Assembly: GCF_018145875.1 (NCBI RefSeq)
Contig: NZ_JAGSSV010000004.1
Span: 1-64,000 of the forward strand
DNA: 64,000 nucleotides
Source of the DNA: Marinomonas vulgaris
Lineage (GTDB): Bacteria; Pseudomonadota; Gammaproteobacteria; Pseudomonadales; Marinomonadaceae
Direction: 5' to 3'
This document shows, piece after piece, positions 1 to 7,517 of the stretch. The stretch's first letter is position 1, and every line of letters begins with the position of its first letter. The translations under genes and the position numbers were made by a program. Below the pieces are notes generated by a model. The model had not been told where the DNA came from. It saw only the letters and a list, made by a program, of their open reading frames with translations, and did not search any database.

Positions 1-51
1 GCCGATGGTAGTGTGGGAGATCCCATGTGAGAGTAGGTCGTCGTCAAGCTT
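1..51 (+). rRNA. rrf: 5S ribosomal RNA, 3' end (partial)
   Basis: The first bases carry the conserved 3' segment of bacterial 5S rRNA: GCCGATGGTAGTGTGGGA, then the complementary ATCCCATGTGAGAGTAGG. The 5' part and the rest of the rRNA operon lie upstream of the window. The exact 3' end is set by similarity to the family and could shift by a few bases. A strong terminator follows directly, so this is the last gene of an rrn operon. Confidence 0.93.
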
Positions 52-60
52 TAAACACTA

Positions 61-97
61 GAAGCCCCACATAGCCAGCGCTGTGTGGGGTTTTTTA
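61..97 (+). terminator. rRNA operon terminator
   Basis: CCCCACA pairs with TGTGGGG across a short loop and is followed by a run of six T. It lies about 10 bases after the 5S end and is a Rho-independent terminator. Confidence 0.93.
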
Positions 98-119
98 TTG
101 CAGACAAGCATGTGACATT

Positions 120-182
120 AGGTTGTCTCAAGCTTTAAATACTAAGAAGCCCCACATAGCCAACGCTGTGTGGGGTTTTTTT
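120..182 (+). repeat. Second, diverged copy of the 5S tail and terminator
   Basis: The stretch repeats the region from the last 5S bases through the terminator (about 36-97) with few differences: AAGCTTTAAA, then ACTA, then GAAGCCCCACATAGCCA, then the GCTGTGTGGGGTTTTTT arm. The body of a second 5S gene is absent, so this is probably the remnant of a duplicated and then deleted 5S gene. It should still act as a second terminator. Confidence 0.85.
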
Positions 183-212
183 ATGCCTGAAATAATCCTA
201 TGCAGGTAACTC

Positions 213-261
213 GCCTCTTGCTCAGCCATTGACTGGCGCCTGTCTCGTGCCTCGACGCGTC
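213..261 (+). repeat. Left arm of a 49-bp imperfect inverted repeat
   Basis: Bases 236-261 are the exact reverse complement of 430-455 (26 of 26). The outer bases 213-235 match 456-478 less well. With the right arm it delimits a 266-bp element having no convincing gene inside. It belongs to no family I recognise. Confidence 0.85.
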
Positions 262-429
262 GGCGTCACTGGCAGAGTAAGAGGCTTATCAGATGAGATG
301 GGTGGTTCCATCTGTGTCGGCGCAAGGCCTCAGAGCAGAGACGTTTCTGTTGTCATAGGTGTAATTTCTCAATGATTCTGTTTTCGATGTGATTCTTATG
401 AACGAGTTTCTTGTTGTGTTATTTAGGCT

Positions 430-478
430 GACGCGTCGAGGCACGAGACAGGCGCAAGTAAATGACATTACAAGAAGC
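430..478 (-). repeat. Right arm of the 49-bp imperfect inverted repeat
   Basis: This is the partner of 213-261, with a perfect 26-bp core from GACGCGTCGAGG to CAGGCGC. Its outer part (449-475) is also repeated directly at 517-543 with one mismatch in 27 bases, so the unit has been copied in both orientations. Confidence 0.85.
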
Positions 479-516
479 TCGGCAGTGGTTGTCTCATATG
501 ACCTTGAGGAATGAGG

Positions 517-546
517 CAGGCGCAAGTAAATGACATAACAAGAGGC
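517..546 (-). repeat. Third copy of the spacer repeat unit
   Basis: The segment starts CAGGCGCAAGTAAATGACAT and ends ACAAGAGGC. It is 26 of 27 identical to 449-475 in direct orientation and about 24 of 30 identical to the complement of 212-241. Other shared modules nearby are AGAGGCTTAT at about 280 and 582, and GGGTKGTTCCA at 299 and 556. Together 200-600 is a repeat mosaic. No gene is supported between 183 and 949. Confidence 0.8.
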
Positions 547-677
547 ACGCTAGCTGGGTTGTTCCAATTGCGTCAGTGTCAGAGGCTTATTGACCTGATT
601 TGATGCGTAGGTATATTAAACAAATAAGATTATTTAAGTGCGATGAGAGCAGTTTGGTCGTGCAAGGGAGGTTTTCC

Positions 678-763
678 GCTGCATCCATGCAGCTCGGGTT
701 CATCATGAAAAGTGGACAGAGCCCCCGTCCTGGGGGAATCGCAAATCCCTTTGCCCTCTGTCT
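678..763 (+). other. Compact structured element (hairpin plus three-stem fold) of unknown class
   Basis: Four exact pairings can be read. GCTGCA 678-683 pairs with TGCAGC 688-693. GACAGAG 715-721 pairs with CTCTGTC 756-762. Inside that stem, CCCCC 722-726 pairs with GGGGG 732-736, and GCAAA 741-745 pairs with TTTGC 750-754. The last three make a three-way junction with only a few unpaired bases. It lies about 190 bp before the sugE start. There is no T-run, so it is not a plain terminator. It could be a leader RNA, a small RNA or a mobile-element end. I could not fit it to the guanidine riboswitch consensuses I know. Confidence 0.6.
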
Positions 764-949
764 AGAAATAATTTAGTACAATAAAACATCAAATACAATA
801 CCTTTTTGCATGATATTTGACCTTTTTGTCCACATTAATTTTAATTTTTAATGAACCTATGAGGGGAGGAATATCTTAGTGTTGGTTAAAGTAGGCATAT
901 TTTTTGTATCAGCTCTGATCTTTACTCATTTTTGAAGTTGGGGTTGCGT

Positions 950-1270
950 ATGTCATGGATGTATTTGTTGATTGCAGGTGTGCTTGAGTGCATGTGGGCA
1001 ATTGGTTTGAAGCAGAGTAATGGTTTTACAAAATTTTGGCCTTCAGTAATTAGCGTTGTATTAATCATAGTAAGTTTATTTCTACTTTCCTTGGCCATGA
1101 GGACCATTCCCGTCGGCATGGCTTATGCTGTTTGGACTGGGATAGGAGCAACTTCGTTGGTTGTTATTGGTATGCTGTTTATGGGAGAGCCTGCAGGCAT
1201 TGCTCGCATTGCGTGTTTGTTAATGATAGTTGGCGGTATTGTAGGTTTGCAGCTTATAGGCGAGACCTAG
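950..1270 (+). CDS. sugE: Small multidrug resistance family exporter, guanidinium exporter type
   Basis: The 106-residue protein has four predicted membrane helices and is the usual length for the SMR family. The N-terminus MSWMYLLIAGVLECMWAIGL has the membrane-embedded Glu13 that all SMR proteins use for proton/cation antiport. The wording around it (W, G and K after the Glu) fits the SugE/Gdx branch, which exports guanidinium, rather than EmrE. I chose the ATG at 950, which matches family starts, over an in-frame TTG at 932. It stands alone between the structured leader and its own terminator. Some Gdx proteins also carry small alkylated cations, so a link to the amine locus downstream is possible but unproven. 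Confidence 0.88.
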   Translation: MSWMYLLIAGVLECMWAIGLKQSNGFTKFWPSVISVVLIIVSLFLLSLAMRTIPVGMAYAVWTGIGATSLVVIGMLFMGEPAGIARIACLLMIVGGIVGLQLIGET

Positions 1271-1294
1271 CCATTTTTCTTTTCTTATTTTCTA

Positions 1295-1334
1295 GAAGTT
1301 ATGACAATAAATTTCATAACTTCTTATTTTTTTA
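1295..1334 (+). terminator. Terminator of sugE
   Basis: GAAGTTATGA (1295-1304) pairs perfectly with TCATAACTTC (1314-1323) and is followed by TTATTTTTTT. It isolates sugE from the dmm operon. Confidence 0.9.
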
Positions 1335-1561
1335 TTTCCCCTCAATCACGTTATTCTGTCTTTATATTCTAATGTGAAGTTAGCATGGCTCACTAAAAAC
1401 CGCATTATTTCGCATCAATTCAGGGCGAATGGCCGTAGTCCGGTGCGTTTTTTCTCTTTCCTATCAAATTTACATCACTATTGATTTTTTAAAGTTTAAA
1501 AAAATCATATTTTTCAGTCTCTTAATTTTAAAGAATTTTAATTTCTCTTAAAGAATGAATT

Positions 1562-1579
1562 TGGCAGAGTTTTTGCTTT
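1562..1579 (+). promoter_or_regulatory. Sigma-54 (-24/-12) promoter of the dmm operon
   Basis: TTGGCAGAGTTTTTGCTTT fits the sigma-54 consensus TGGCAC-N5-TTGCW, with GG at 1563-1564 and GC at 1575-1576 separated by exactly ten bases. It lies about 150 bp before dmmD in a 390-bp A/T-rich gap (1335-1724) where nothing else stands out. It predicts RpoN-dependent, activator-driven expression, which suits an operon giving access to amine nitrogen. Confidence 0.75.
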
Positions 1580-1724
1580 CTTATAAAGAAATTAATATTC
1601 CTTTTAGGTAACTCTTTTGTGCTTATTGAAGGTATTACGAGTGTAATGAAATTTCAGTTTCGTGGGCTTGAAGTCTATCGATCTGGTTTAGTTGTGAATT
1701 TTTAAACAATACAGGGAGCAGAAC

Positions 1725-2855
1725 ATGGCAACATCTTGGCGTTATTCAGCATTAGCAGAGAGACACCGACAGCTAGGGTCTAATCTTGAAGATTGGAATG
1801 GCATGGGTACAGCGTGGACTTATAACACTGATCTTGCTGCTTCACATGAGGCAATCAGAACGAAAGCAGGTTTGATGGATGTTTCAGGGCTAAAGAAAGT
1901 TCATTATGTAGGGCCTCATGCTGAGAGCCTGCTTGATTACGCGACGACACGCGACATATCTAAGTTATATCCAGGCAAATCCGTTTATGCGTCCATGTTA
2001 AACGAGAGCGGCAAGTTTATTGACGATTGTATTGTTTATCGCACTGGACCTAATGCTTTTATGGTGGTTCATGGTGCAGGTACAGGTTATGAAATGCTGA
2101 TTCGGTCTGCTCAAGGTCGACAGGTAGCAGTGTTGTTTGATGATGATATGCACGATATTTCTTTGCAAGGCCCTGCTGCAGTAGACTTTCTTGCAGAACA
2201 CGTCGAGGGCATTCGTGACTTACCTTACTTTCATCACACGCAAACGCGTTTATTTGGTTGCCCTGTGATGATTTCTCGAACAGGTTATACGGGTGAGCGC
2301 GGCTATGAGATTTTCTGCAAGACGGCGGATGTTGGTCTTCTTTGGGATACGATTCTAGAAAAAGGTGCCTCTTTTGGCATTATTCCATGTGCTTTTATGG
2401 CGTTGGACATGCTTCGTGTTGAAAGTTCTCTTCTTTTCTTCCCTGATGATAATTCTGAAACATTTGCTTTTGAAGATGAACCTGCTGGCGATACGTTATG
2501 GGAGCTTGGTTTGGACTTTACTGTGTCCAAAGATAAAACAGAGTTCCGTGGTGCAACCGAGCATTTTCGCTTAAAAAATAAAGAGCGTTTTAAAATATTC
2601 GGTGTGTTGTTAGAAGGCTCTACGGCTTCTCAAGCTGGCGATACTGTCTGGGCAGATGGAAAGCAAGTTGGCTTAATTACCTGTGGGATGTACTCAGGGT
2701 TGACTAAGAAATCGATGGCCATCGCTCGTTTTGATATAGATTACGCTGAGCAAGGTAAAGTTCTAGAGGTGAAAGGCAGTCTAAATGTACCTGCAATTGC
2801 TCATAACTTGCCATTTGATGATCCAGATAAGAAAAAGCGCACCGTGAAAGGGTAA
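1725..2855 (+). CDS. dmmD: Dimethylamine monooxygenase system, GcvT-like folate-dependent subunit
   Basis: This 376-residue protein belongs to the aminomethyltransferase (GcvT/T-protein) family, with the folate-binding domain in the N-terminal two thirds and the beta-barrel domain at the C-terminus. Readable family motifs are the region around SGLKKVHYVGPHAESLLDY, the signature ISRTGYTGERGYEIF and the ALDMLRVE motif. In the dmmDABC cluster of methylamine-degrading bacteria a GcvT-like protein accompanies the heme N-demethylase and is thought to pass the oxidised methyl group, as formaldehyde, to tetrahydrofolate. The start follows an AGGGAGC ribosome site. It is first in a four-gene operon and an alternative general glycine-cleavage role is unlikely in this context. 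Confidence 0.87.
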   Translation: MATSWRYSALAERHRQLGSNLEDWNGMGTAWTYNTDLAASHEAIRTKAGLMDVSGLKKVHYVGPHAESLLDYATTRDISKLYPGKSVYASMLNESGKFIDDCIVYRTGPNAFMVVHGAGTGYEMLIRSAQGRQVAVLFDDDMHDISLQGPAAVDFLAEHVEGIRDLPYFHHTQTRLFGCPVMISRTGYTGERGYEIFCKTADVGLLWDTILEKGASFGIIPCAFMALDMLRVESSLLFFPDDNSETFAFEDEPAGDTLWELGLDFTVSKDKTEFRGATEHFRLKNKERFKIFGVLLEGSTASQAGDTVWADGKQVGLITCGMYSGLTKKSMAIARFDIDYAEQGKVLEVKGSLNVPAIAHNLPFDDPDKKKRTVKG

Positions 2856-2959
2856 TTTTGCGGAGTGGTATTTCTTCACGCTATTGGCTGTGAATGACAG
2901 CCAATAGACGATGACTTTCTATTTTATCGTTCGATCATGTTATGAAGAGGAGGATGATC

Positions 2960-3547
2960 ATGCAGTCCGAAGCGCCATCAGCAGTGACAAGTCGACCTGT
3001 TTACGCTCCCATTATTATTGATTCCTGTTCCGACAATGATGTTTTCATTTGTGAAAACCTTATGTCAGAGCAGATGCAATCCTTGTATTTAAAAAGCAAA
3101 TGCCCAGCTAAGACTGCTCTGTGTATCACATCAGATGATACTGATATCGCTGTCGATGGTGTGGCTGAAAAACCAATAAAATTCCAAAAAATAAGCGATT
3201 TTCTTGGTTCTTTACCATCACTTGTAAAGCCAATGACGCTAAGAAGTCGAGTTTATTTAGAAGGTTCTGAGCCTTTTATGTGGCGACTATACGGTATGTT
3301 TTTAGCACAGGGGATGGTTGCAGAGCAGATAAATATGCAATCCCCCGTTAGTAATAAGCGAAGCCTGTTTTGTACGCATTGTTTTAGTGTGACAGACGAT
3401 GTAACAACAACCGTTGCGCCTTGTTCAGGTTGTGGCCGCTTATTGCATGTGAGTGATCACTTTTCAAAACGCCACGCAGCGTACTTCTGTTATCAGGTAA
3501 ACGCTGAAGACCCAAATGATGTTCCCCAAGTGCAGGAGTTGACGTGA
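2960..3547 (+). CDS. dmmA: Dimethylamine monooxygenase small subunit
   Basis: A 195-residue soluble protein. The C-terminal third has a zinc-ribbon-like pattern, CTHC at about 140, then CSGCG, then HVSDHFSKRHAAYFCY, which matches the DmmA-like C-terminal domain. The N-terminal part resembles nothing else I know. It is the small subunit of the heme-dependent oxidative N-demethylase. The AGGAGG at 2948-2953 places the start at the ATG at 2960; the in-frame ATGs at 2942 and 2954 overlap that site and are poor candidates. Its TGA overlaps the ATG of dmmB by one base, implying translational coupling. Confidence 0.85.
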   Translation: MQSEAPSAVTSRPVYAPIIIDSCSDNDVFICENLMSEQMQSLYLKSKCPAKTALCITSDDTDIAVDGVAEKPIKFQKISDFLGSLPSLVKPMTLRSRVYLEGSEPFMWRLYGMFLAQGMVAEQINMQSPVSNKRSLFCTHCFSVTDDVTTTVAPCSGCGRLLHVSDHFSKRHAAYFCYQVNAEDPNDVPQVQELT

Positions 3548-4497
3548 TGAGTGCCGATAAAATACAAGTCAAGGTAACTCGAATCGTTGATGTTGCCCCT
3601 AAAATTAAGGAATTCACTCTTGTCGGTGTAAACCGAACTTTGCCTGAGTTTTCTCCTGGTTCTCATGTCATGGTAGAAATGCAAGGGCAGGAGAAAACTT
3701 ACCGTAATGCCTATTCACTGTTAAATGACGCGTTGGATTCTAGCGAATATCGAATTGCAGTGCGCTTGCAAGATGAGTCTCGTGGTGGCTCTGTTTATAT
3801 GCATCAATCAGTAAAAGAAGGGGATGTGTTGTCCGTTACACCTCCGATGAATTTATTTGCACCATTGTGGCATGCAAAGAAACATCTGATATTTGCCGGC
3901 GGAGTGGGTATTACGCCTTTTATGTCTTACATTCCTGAGTTTCTTAGACAGGGAGTGAACTGTGAATTGCACTATATGTTCAGAGGATTACAAACCGGCG
4001 CATACCAAGAGGTTCTACAGCAAGAGTTGAAAACGACACTGTTCATTTACGATGCTGATAAAGAGCAACGATGTGATATAAAAGAGGTTTTGAAGTGTCA
4101 GCCATTGGGGACACATGTATACATTTGTGGACCCGAAAAGCTGGTTGAAGGGGTTGAGCAAGCCGCCATTGAGTTAGGCATTCCTCTGTCTGTTATTCAT
4201 TCTGAAGCCTTTGCGGCGCCAAAGCCAGGCACACCTTTTAAAGTGGAAATTAAATCAACCGGTCAGGTTGTTCAAGTTGGTGAGCAAGACACCATGTTGG
4301 AAGCATTGGAAACGGCTGGACTGGCTATTCCCAACTTATGTCGTGCTGGCGTCTGTGGGCAATGTAGCTGTGCTGTTGAACAAGGTGATTTGGATCATAG
4401 AGATAATTATTTATCCGATAGCGAAAAGTCACTGGGTGCCATGGTCATGCCTTGTGTCTCTCGTGCCAACAGCGAACGAATTATCTTAGATATTTAG
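3547..4497 (+). CDS. dmmB: Dimethylamine monooxygenase reductase subunit (FMN, NAD(P)H, 2Fe-2S)
   Basis: A 316-residue phthalate-dioxygenase-reductase-type protein with three modules in order. The flavin-binding barrel has RNAYSL near residue 55. The nucleotide-binding domain has FAGGVGITPFMSY and YICGPEKLV. A C-terminal plant-type [2Fe-2S] ferredoxin has CRAGVCGQCSC and a distal Cys in MPCVSRA. It feeds electrons from NAD(P)H to the heme subunit. The start is the ATG in the TGATG overlap with dmmA, with AGGAG eight bases upstream. Alone it could be any oxygenase reductase; the neighbours make DmmB the clear choice. Confidence 0.92.
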   Translation: MSADKIQVKVTRIVDVAPKIKEFTLVGVNRTLPEFSPGSHVMVEMQGQEKTYRNAYSLLNDALDSSEYRIAVRLQDESRGGSVYMHQSVKEGDVLSVTPPMNLFAPLWHAKKHLIFAGGVGITPFMSYIPEFLRQGVNCELHYMFRGLQTGAYQEVLQQELKTTLFIYDADKEQRCDIKEVLKCQPLGTHVYICGPEKLVEGVEQAAIELGIPLSVIHSEAFAAPKPGTPFKVEIKSTGQVVQVGEQDTMLEALETAGLAIPNLCRAGVCGQCSCAVEQGDLDHRDNYLSDSEKSLGAMVMPCVSRANSERIILDI

Positions 4498-4510
4498 GAG
4501 TAAACAGGTC

Positions 4511-5524
4511 ATGCGAGTAGCACCAAAACCAGTTCAAAGTTTCCGAGATGATTTCACTTACAGTAACAGTGACGAAGCAATAGAGCGCTTTCCGTTTCCT
4601 TTTGTTGAAGACGAATATCGTTACTCGGTAAACATCGAATCGCACACGCCCAAAGGCGGAACCGATTCTATCTATGAACATTTTATTGATATTGACGAGC
4701 ATTATCTTTCTGAGATGGCGGAAAGAGCCATTGTGTTAGAAGAGAATCCGCGACGCTGTTTGTCTATGGGTCACATGGCATTGGCGGGCTGGGATTTTCT
4801 TGAAAGAATGATGGTGTCTCTATCAACCGACTACCCTCAGTATTTCTCTTTACGTCGTGATAAAGACCAATGGCATTGGGAAAATACGTTACTCGATATT
4901 CAGCAAGACTTTGTTTTTGGTGATGAAAGCACGTTACCAATGTCGCCTTTGGACTATATGGGGCGTCAGGTACAGGGCGATTTTGCTTTGCTTGATCAGC
5001 GCGATAACGATCTGTTCATGGATGCCGGCATGATTACCTGTCCTGCCGACTGGTCACTGGCGTTTGACGCCGGCATGAGTTTTAGCGAGTGGCATGGGCC
5101 AGTTCCCATGGCGCACAGTGCTGGTATTTTCGATAGAGCATTAAAATATCTGACTGCTATTCCTATTGGTAGTCCTGCTCGACGTCTCAATTGGACATTA
5201 ACAGTGAACGCACGAATGGATACGTCGCCTGAAAAGTATCCAGATTGGGGGCATGAACGAACCACGGTAACCGCAGAGAATGTGGCTCAAAAAGTGTATC
5301 TGCGAGTCGAGTTACAGATTATGGACCGCATGCCACGCAGTAATGCACTCTTGTTCGTTATTCGTACTTATCTCATTAGCTTAGAAGACATTGCGACGAA
5401 TCCCGAATGGGCGAAGCGTATGCACCGAGCAATGAAAACCTTACCTCAGCCACTGATTGACTATAAAGGCCTGACTCGTTATCACCATCTTGTTGTCGAC
5501 TATCTTGCACAGTTTGACCGCTAA
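4511..5524 (+). CDS. dmmC: Dimethylamine monooxygenase heme subunit (DUF3445, HODM alpha)
   Basis: A 337-residue protein of the DUF3445 family, the catalytic heme-PAS subunit of the heme-dependent oxidative N-demethylase that converts dimethylamine to methylamine and formaldehyde. Family features are the N-terminal FPFVEDEYRYSVNI, the central LDYMGRQVQGDFALLD and the RVELQIMDRMPRSNALLFVIRTYL region, whose Arg-rich segment is well conserved. It sits 13 bases after dmmB and closes the operon before a terminator. Length is normal for the family. The four-gene order (GcvT, small subunit, reductase, DUF3445) is that of known dmmDABC clusters. Confidence 0.92.
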   Translation: MRVAPKPVQSFRDDFTYSNSDEAIERFPFPFVEDEYRYSVNIESHTPKGGTDSIYEHFIDIDEHYLSEMAERAIVLEENPRRCLSMGHMALAGWDFLERMMVSLSTDYPQYFSLRRDKDQWHWENTLLDIQQDFVFGDESTLPMSPLDYMGRQVQGDFALLDQRDNDLFMDAGMITCPADWSLAFDAGMSFSEWHGPVPMAHSAGIFDRALKYLTAIPIGSPARRLNWTLTVNARMDTSPEKYPDWGHERTTVTAENVAQKVYLRVELQIMDRMPRSNALLFVIRTYLISLEDIATNPEWAKRMHRAMKTLPQPLIDYKGLTRYHHLVVDYLAQFDR

Positions 5525-5559
5525 CTGTATTGAGATATACGAATTAACTGTTGCTTATC

Positions 5560-5588
5560 GACCGTCTTTATTAGGGCGGTTTTTTTTC
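5560..5588 (+). terminator. Terminator of the dmm operon
   Basis: ACCGTC pairs with GGCGGT (one G-T pair) over an eight-base loop and is followed by seven or more T. It separates dmm from amtB, which has its own promoter. Confidence 0.85.
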
Positions 5589-5650
5589 GTCCTAAAAAAC
5601 TCGCTTGATTATAAAGCACACAATACGGGCAGGCTTGAAGGCGAGTGGTC

Positions 5651-5678
5651 ATTAATTTGTCCATAATGGACCATTAAT
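5651..5678. promoter_or_regulatory. Palindromic candidate activator site upstream of amtB
   Basis: GTCCAT-A-ATGGAC (5659-5671) is a perfect 13-bp palindrome flanked on both sides by ATTAAT. It lies about 90-100 bp upstream of the amtB sigma-54 promoter, the usual distance for an enhancer-binding protein. It does not match the classical NtrC site, so the protein that binds is unknown. Confidence 0.45.
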
Positions 5679-5756
5679 TAAGTATTTTTTCCTTTATTTA
5701 AAAGTCATGGCATCGTTTTACTTTTAAGTGTTTGATTTATTGTGACTTTTTATAAT

Positions 5757-5772
5757 TGGCATAAAAAATGCT
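5757..5772 (+). promoter_or_regulatory. Sigma-54 (-24/-12) promoter of amtB
   Basis: TGGCATAAAAAATGCT has GG (5758-5759) and GC (5770-5771) ten bases apart, as sigma-54 holoenzyme requires. It is about 117 bp before the amtB start. The rest of 5589-5888 is A/T-rich, with only the palindrome noted separately. Confidence 0.72.
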
Positions 5773-5888
5773 ATTCTTTAAAAGAAATAAAAATTACTGA
5801 TATGAATTTTTATTTAATAATTTCCAGTTAAGAAGAAACAGATCAGCAACACAAAAACCTACAAACAATTGCTTAAGAGGTATGTGTA

Positions 5889-7253
5889 ATGGAACCAACA
5901 GCTCCAACAATCGAACAGTTGCAAGCTCTCATAGAGACGACAACAACAATTAATATGGAAGTCTTTTATTGGTGGTGTACCGCCTTTATGGTCATTATCC
6001 ATGTGGGGTTTTTAGCTTATGAAATGGGAGCGTCACGATTAAAAAATACGCTCGCATCTGGTGTTAAAAATATTCTGGCTTTTGCCTTTATTATTCCTAC
6101 CTTCTTCTTTTTCGGTTGGTGGATCTACCTAGCTATGTACAATGGCTTTACGCCAGATTTCGCAGCAGGGGCCGGTGGTTTGCCTTGGTCGACATCGATG
6201 GGTCCTAATATGTCTGATCACGCCAGTGGTATATTCTGGGGTGCATTTGTGCTATTTGCTGCGACCACAGCATCGGTTTTTTCTGGTGCCGTCATTGAGC
6301 GTATCAGAATGAGCTCTTTTCTTGTGTTAGCTATTATCCTTGGCTCAGTTGTTTGGATTTTAGGTGCATCTTGGGGATGGCACCCAGATGGTTGGTTAAC
6401 CACAGAATGGGGTTTCCATGACTTTGGTGCGGCTGGTTGTGTTCATATGGTGGCCGGTTTCTTTGCATTAGGTGTCACCATGAATCTAGGGGCTCGAATT
6501 GGGCGCTTCGCTGAAGATGGTACCCCGGTTGATATCAAAGGGCACAATATGCCCATGACAGTAATCGGTCTGATGCTTATTATTGTTGGTTTCTTTGGTT
6601 TCCTTGGCGGCTGTATGATTTATAACGGCAGCGGTGAATGGACAACGATTTTCGGTACACCGGTTACGTTGTCTGCAGTTAGCTTCAATACACTAATGGC
6701 GGCGTCTGGCGGTATTATTGGTGCTTACTTTATTACGCGTCAACCATTTTGGATGATGTCCGGTGCTTTGGTCGGTGTTGTGTCTTGTGCTCCAGGCTTG
6801 GATCTATATTACCCACCCCTTGCTTTCTTAATCGCTTTGATTGCCAGTATGATTGCCCCATTAACAGATCGCTTCCTAACGAAACGATTTAAGTTAGATG
6901 ACGCGGTTGGCGCATTTGCTGTCCATGGTATGGGTGGTTTTATCGGTCTTGTGGCATTAGGTATATTCAGCGGTTTTCCTAATATTGCAGAAGGAACGCC
7001 AAATATTTCTTTCTCAGGACAATTAATGAGTGCAGTAGTTATGGCGCTTCTTGGTTTTGTTCCTGGATTTGGGTTGTCGTATGTAATGGCGAAAATGGGC
7101 ATGTTACGAGTACCGCCTAAAGCTGAAGTGGCAGGTCTTGATTTAGTAGAAGTTCCATTAGAAGCGTACCCTGAATCTAATCCTTCATCTAAAAACAATA
7201 CGTTAACACCAACTTCTGCACCTACAGAACCAACTTCAACAGTTACCGCTTAA
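5889..7253 (+). CDS. amtB: Ammonium (or methylammonium) transporter of the Amt/Mep/Rh family
   Basis: A 454-residue inner-membrane protein with about eleven hydrophobic helices. The twin-histidine pore is intact: His186 in FHDFGAAGCVHMVAGF and His346 in GAFAVHGMGGFIGL. A Phe/Trp-rich periplasmic vestibule segment is also present. There is no obvious cleaved signal peptide, and the C-terminal tail is Thr/Pro/Ser-rich. No glnK (PII) gene follows, although amtB is usually paired with one; a 55-residue membrane peptide follows instead. Position after dmmDABC and the sigma-54 promoter suggest capture of ammonium or methylammonium made or lost during methylated-amine use. Substrate choice is inferred. 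Confidence 0.93.
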   Translation: MEPTAPTIEQLQALIETTTTINMEVFYWWCTAFMVIIHVGFLAYEMGASRLKNTLASGVKNILAFAFIIPTFFFFGWWIYLAMYNGFTPDFAAGAGGLPWSTSMGPNMSDHASGIFWGAFVLFAATTASVFSGAVIERIRMSSFLVLAIILGSVVWILGASWGWHPDGWLTTEWGFHDFGAAGCVHMVAGFFALGVTMNLGARIGRFAEDGTPVDIKGHNMPMTVIGLMLIIVGFFGFLGGCMIYNGSGEWTTIFGTPVTLSAVSFNTLMAASGGIIGAYFITRQPFWMMSGALVGVVSCAPGLDLYYPPLAFLIALIASMIAPLTDRFLTKRFKLDDAVGAFAVHGMGGFIGLVALGIFSGFPNIAEGTPNISFSGQLMSAVVMALLGFVPGFGLSYVMAKMGMLRVPPKAEVAGLDLVEVPLEAYPESNPSSKNNTLTPTSAPTEPTSTVTA

Positions 7254-7266
7254 TAAGGAGAACTAT

Positions 7267-7434
7267 ATGAATGCAAGTCCAATTACATCATGGGAAGGGG
7301 TAGCGGCTTACTTTACGTTTGCGAATAACCCAACGGCCATTTCTATTATTTTAACATTATCGATATTAGCAACCCTTGGCATCATTGTTGCCAGTGTTGT
7401 TCATGAAAATAAAACCTATATTGATTATAAATAA
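7267..7434 (+). CDS. Small single-pass membrane protein linked to amtB
   Basis: A 55-residue reading frame with an AAGGAG ribosome site seven bases before its ATG and only 13 bases after the amtB stop. The sequence begins MNASPITSWEGVAAYFTFAN, has one strongly hydrophobic helix (about residues 24-44, AISIILTLSILATLGIIVASVV) and ends in a polar tail, HENKTYIDYK. The layout looks like a small subunit or regulator of the Amt trimer, taking the place usually held by glnK. I recognise no named family. A terminator follows at once, so it shares the amtB transcript. Confidence 0.75.
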   Translation: MNASPITSWEGVAAYFTFANNPTAISIILTLSILATLGIIVASVVHENKTYIDYK

Positions 7435-7466
7435 GAGTGTTTTATTATAAGAGTATAGATAGATAC

Positions 7467-7496
7467 AAAAAAGGCCTCATATGAGGCCTTTTTTTA
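7467..7496. terminator. Bidirectional terminator
   Basis: A 28-bp near-perfect palindrome, AAAAAAGGCCTCAT/ATGAGGCCTTTTTT, lies between the amtB transcript and the convergent chemoreceptor gene. The A-run and T-run let it work on both strands. Confidence 0.92.
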
Positions 7497-7517
7497 TCTC
7501 TAATATCGTTAAGTGAT

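Noticed and set aside
289-525. Minus-strand 78-codon frame inside the repeat mosaic after the rRNA operon
   Set aside because: It runs across repeat arms, has no ribosome site and no recognisable protein features.
640-780. Guanidine-I, -II or -III riboswitch before sugE
   Set aside because: The expected conserved loops (for example ACGR tetraloops) are absent on the coding strand; the fold is different.
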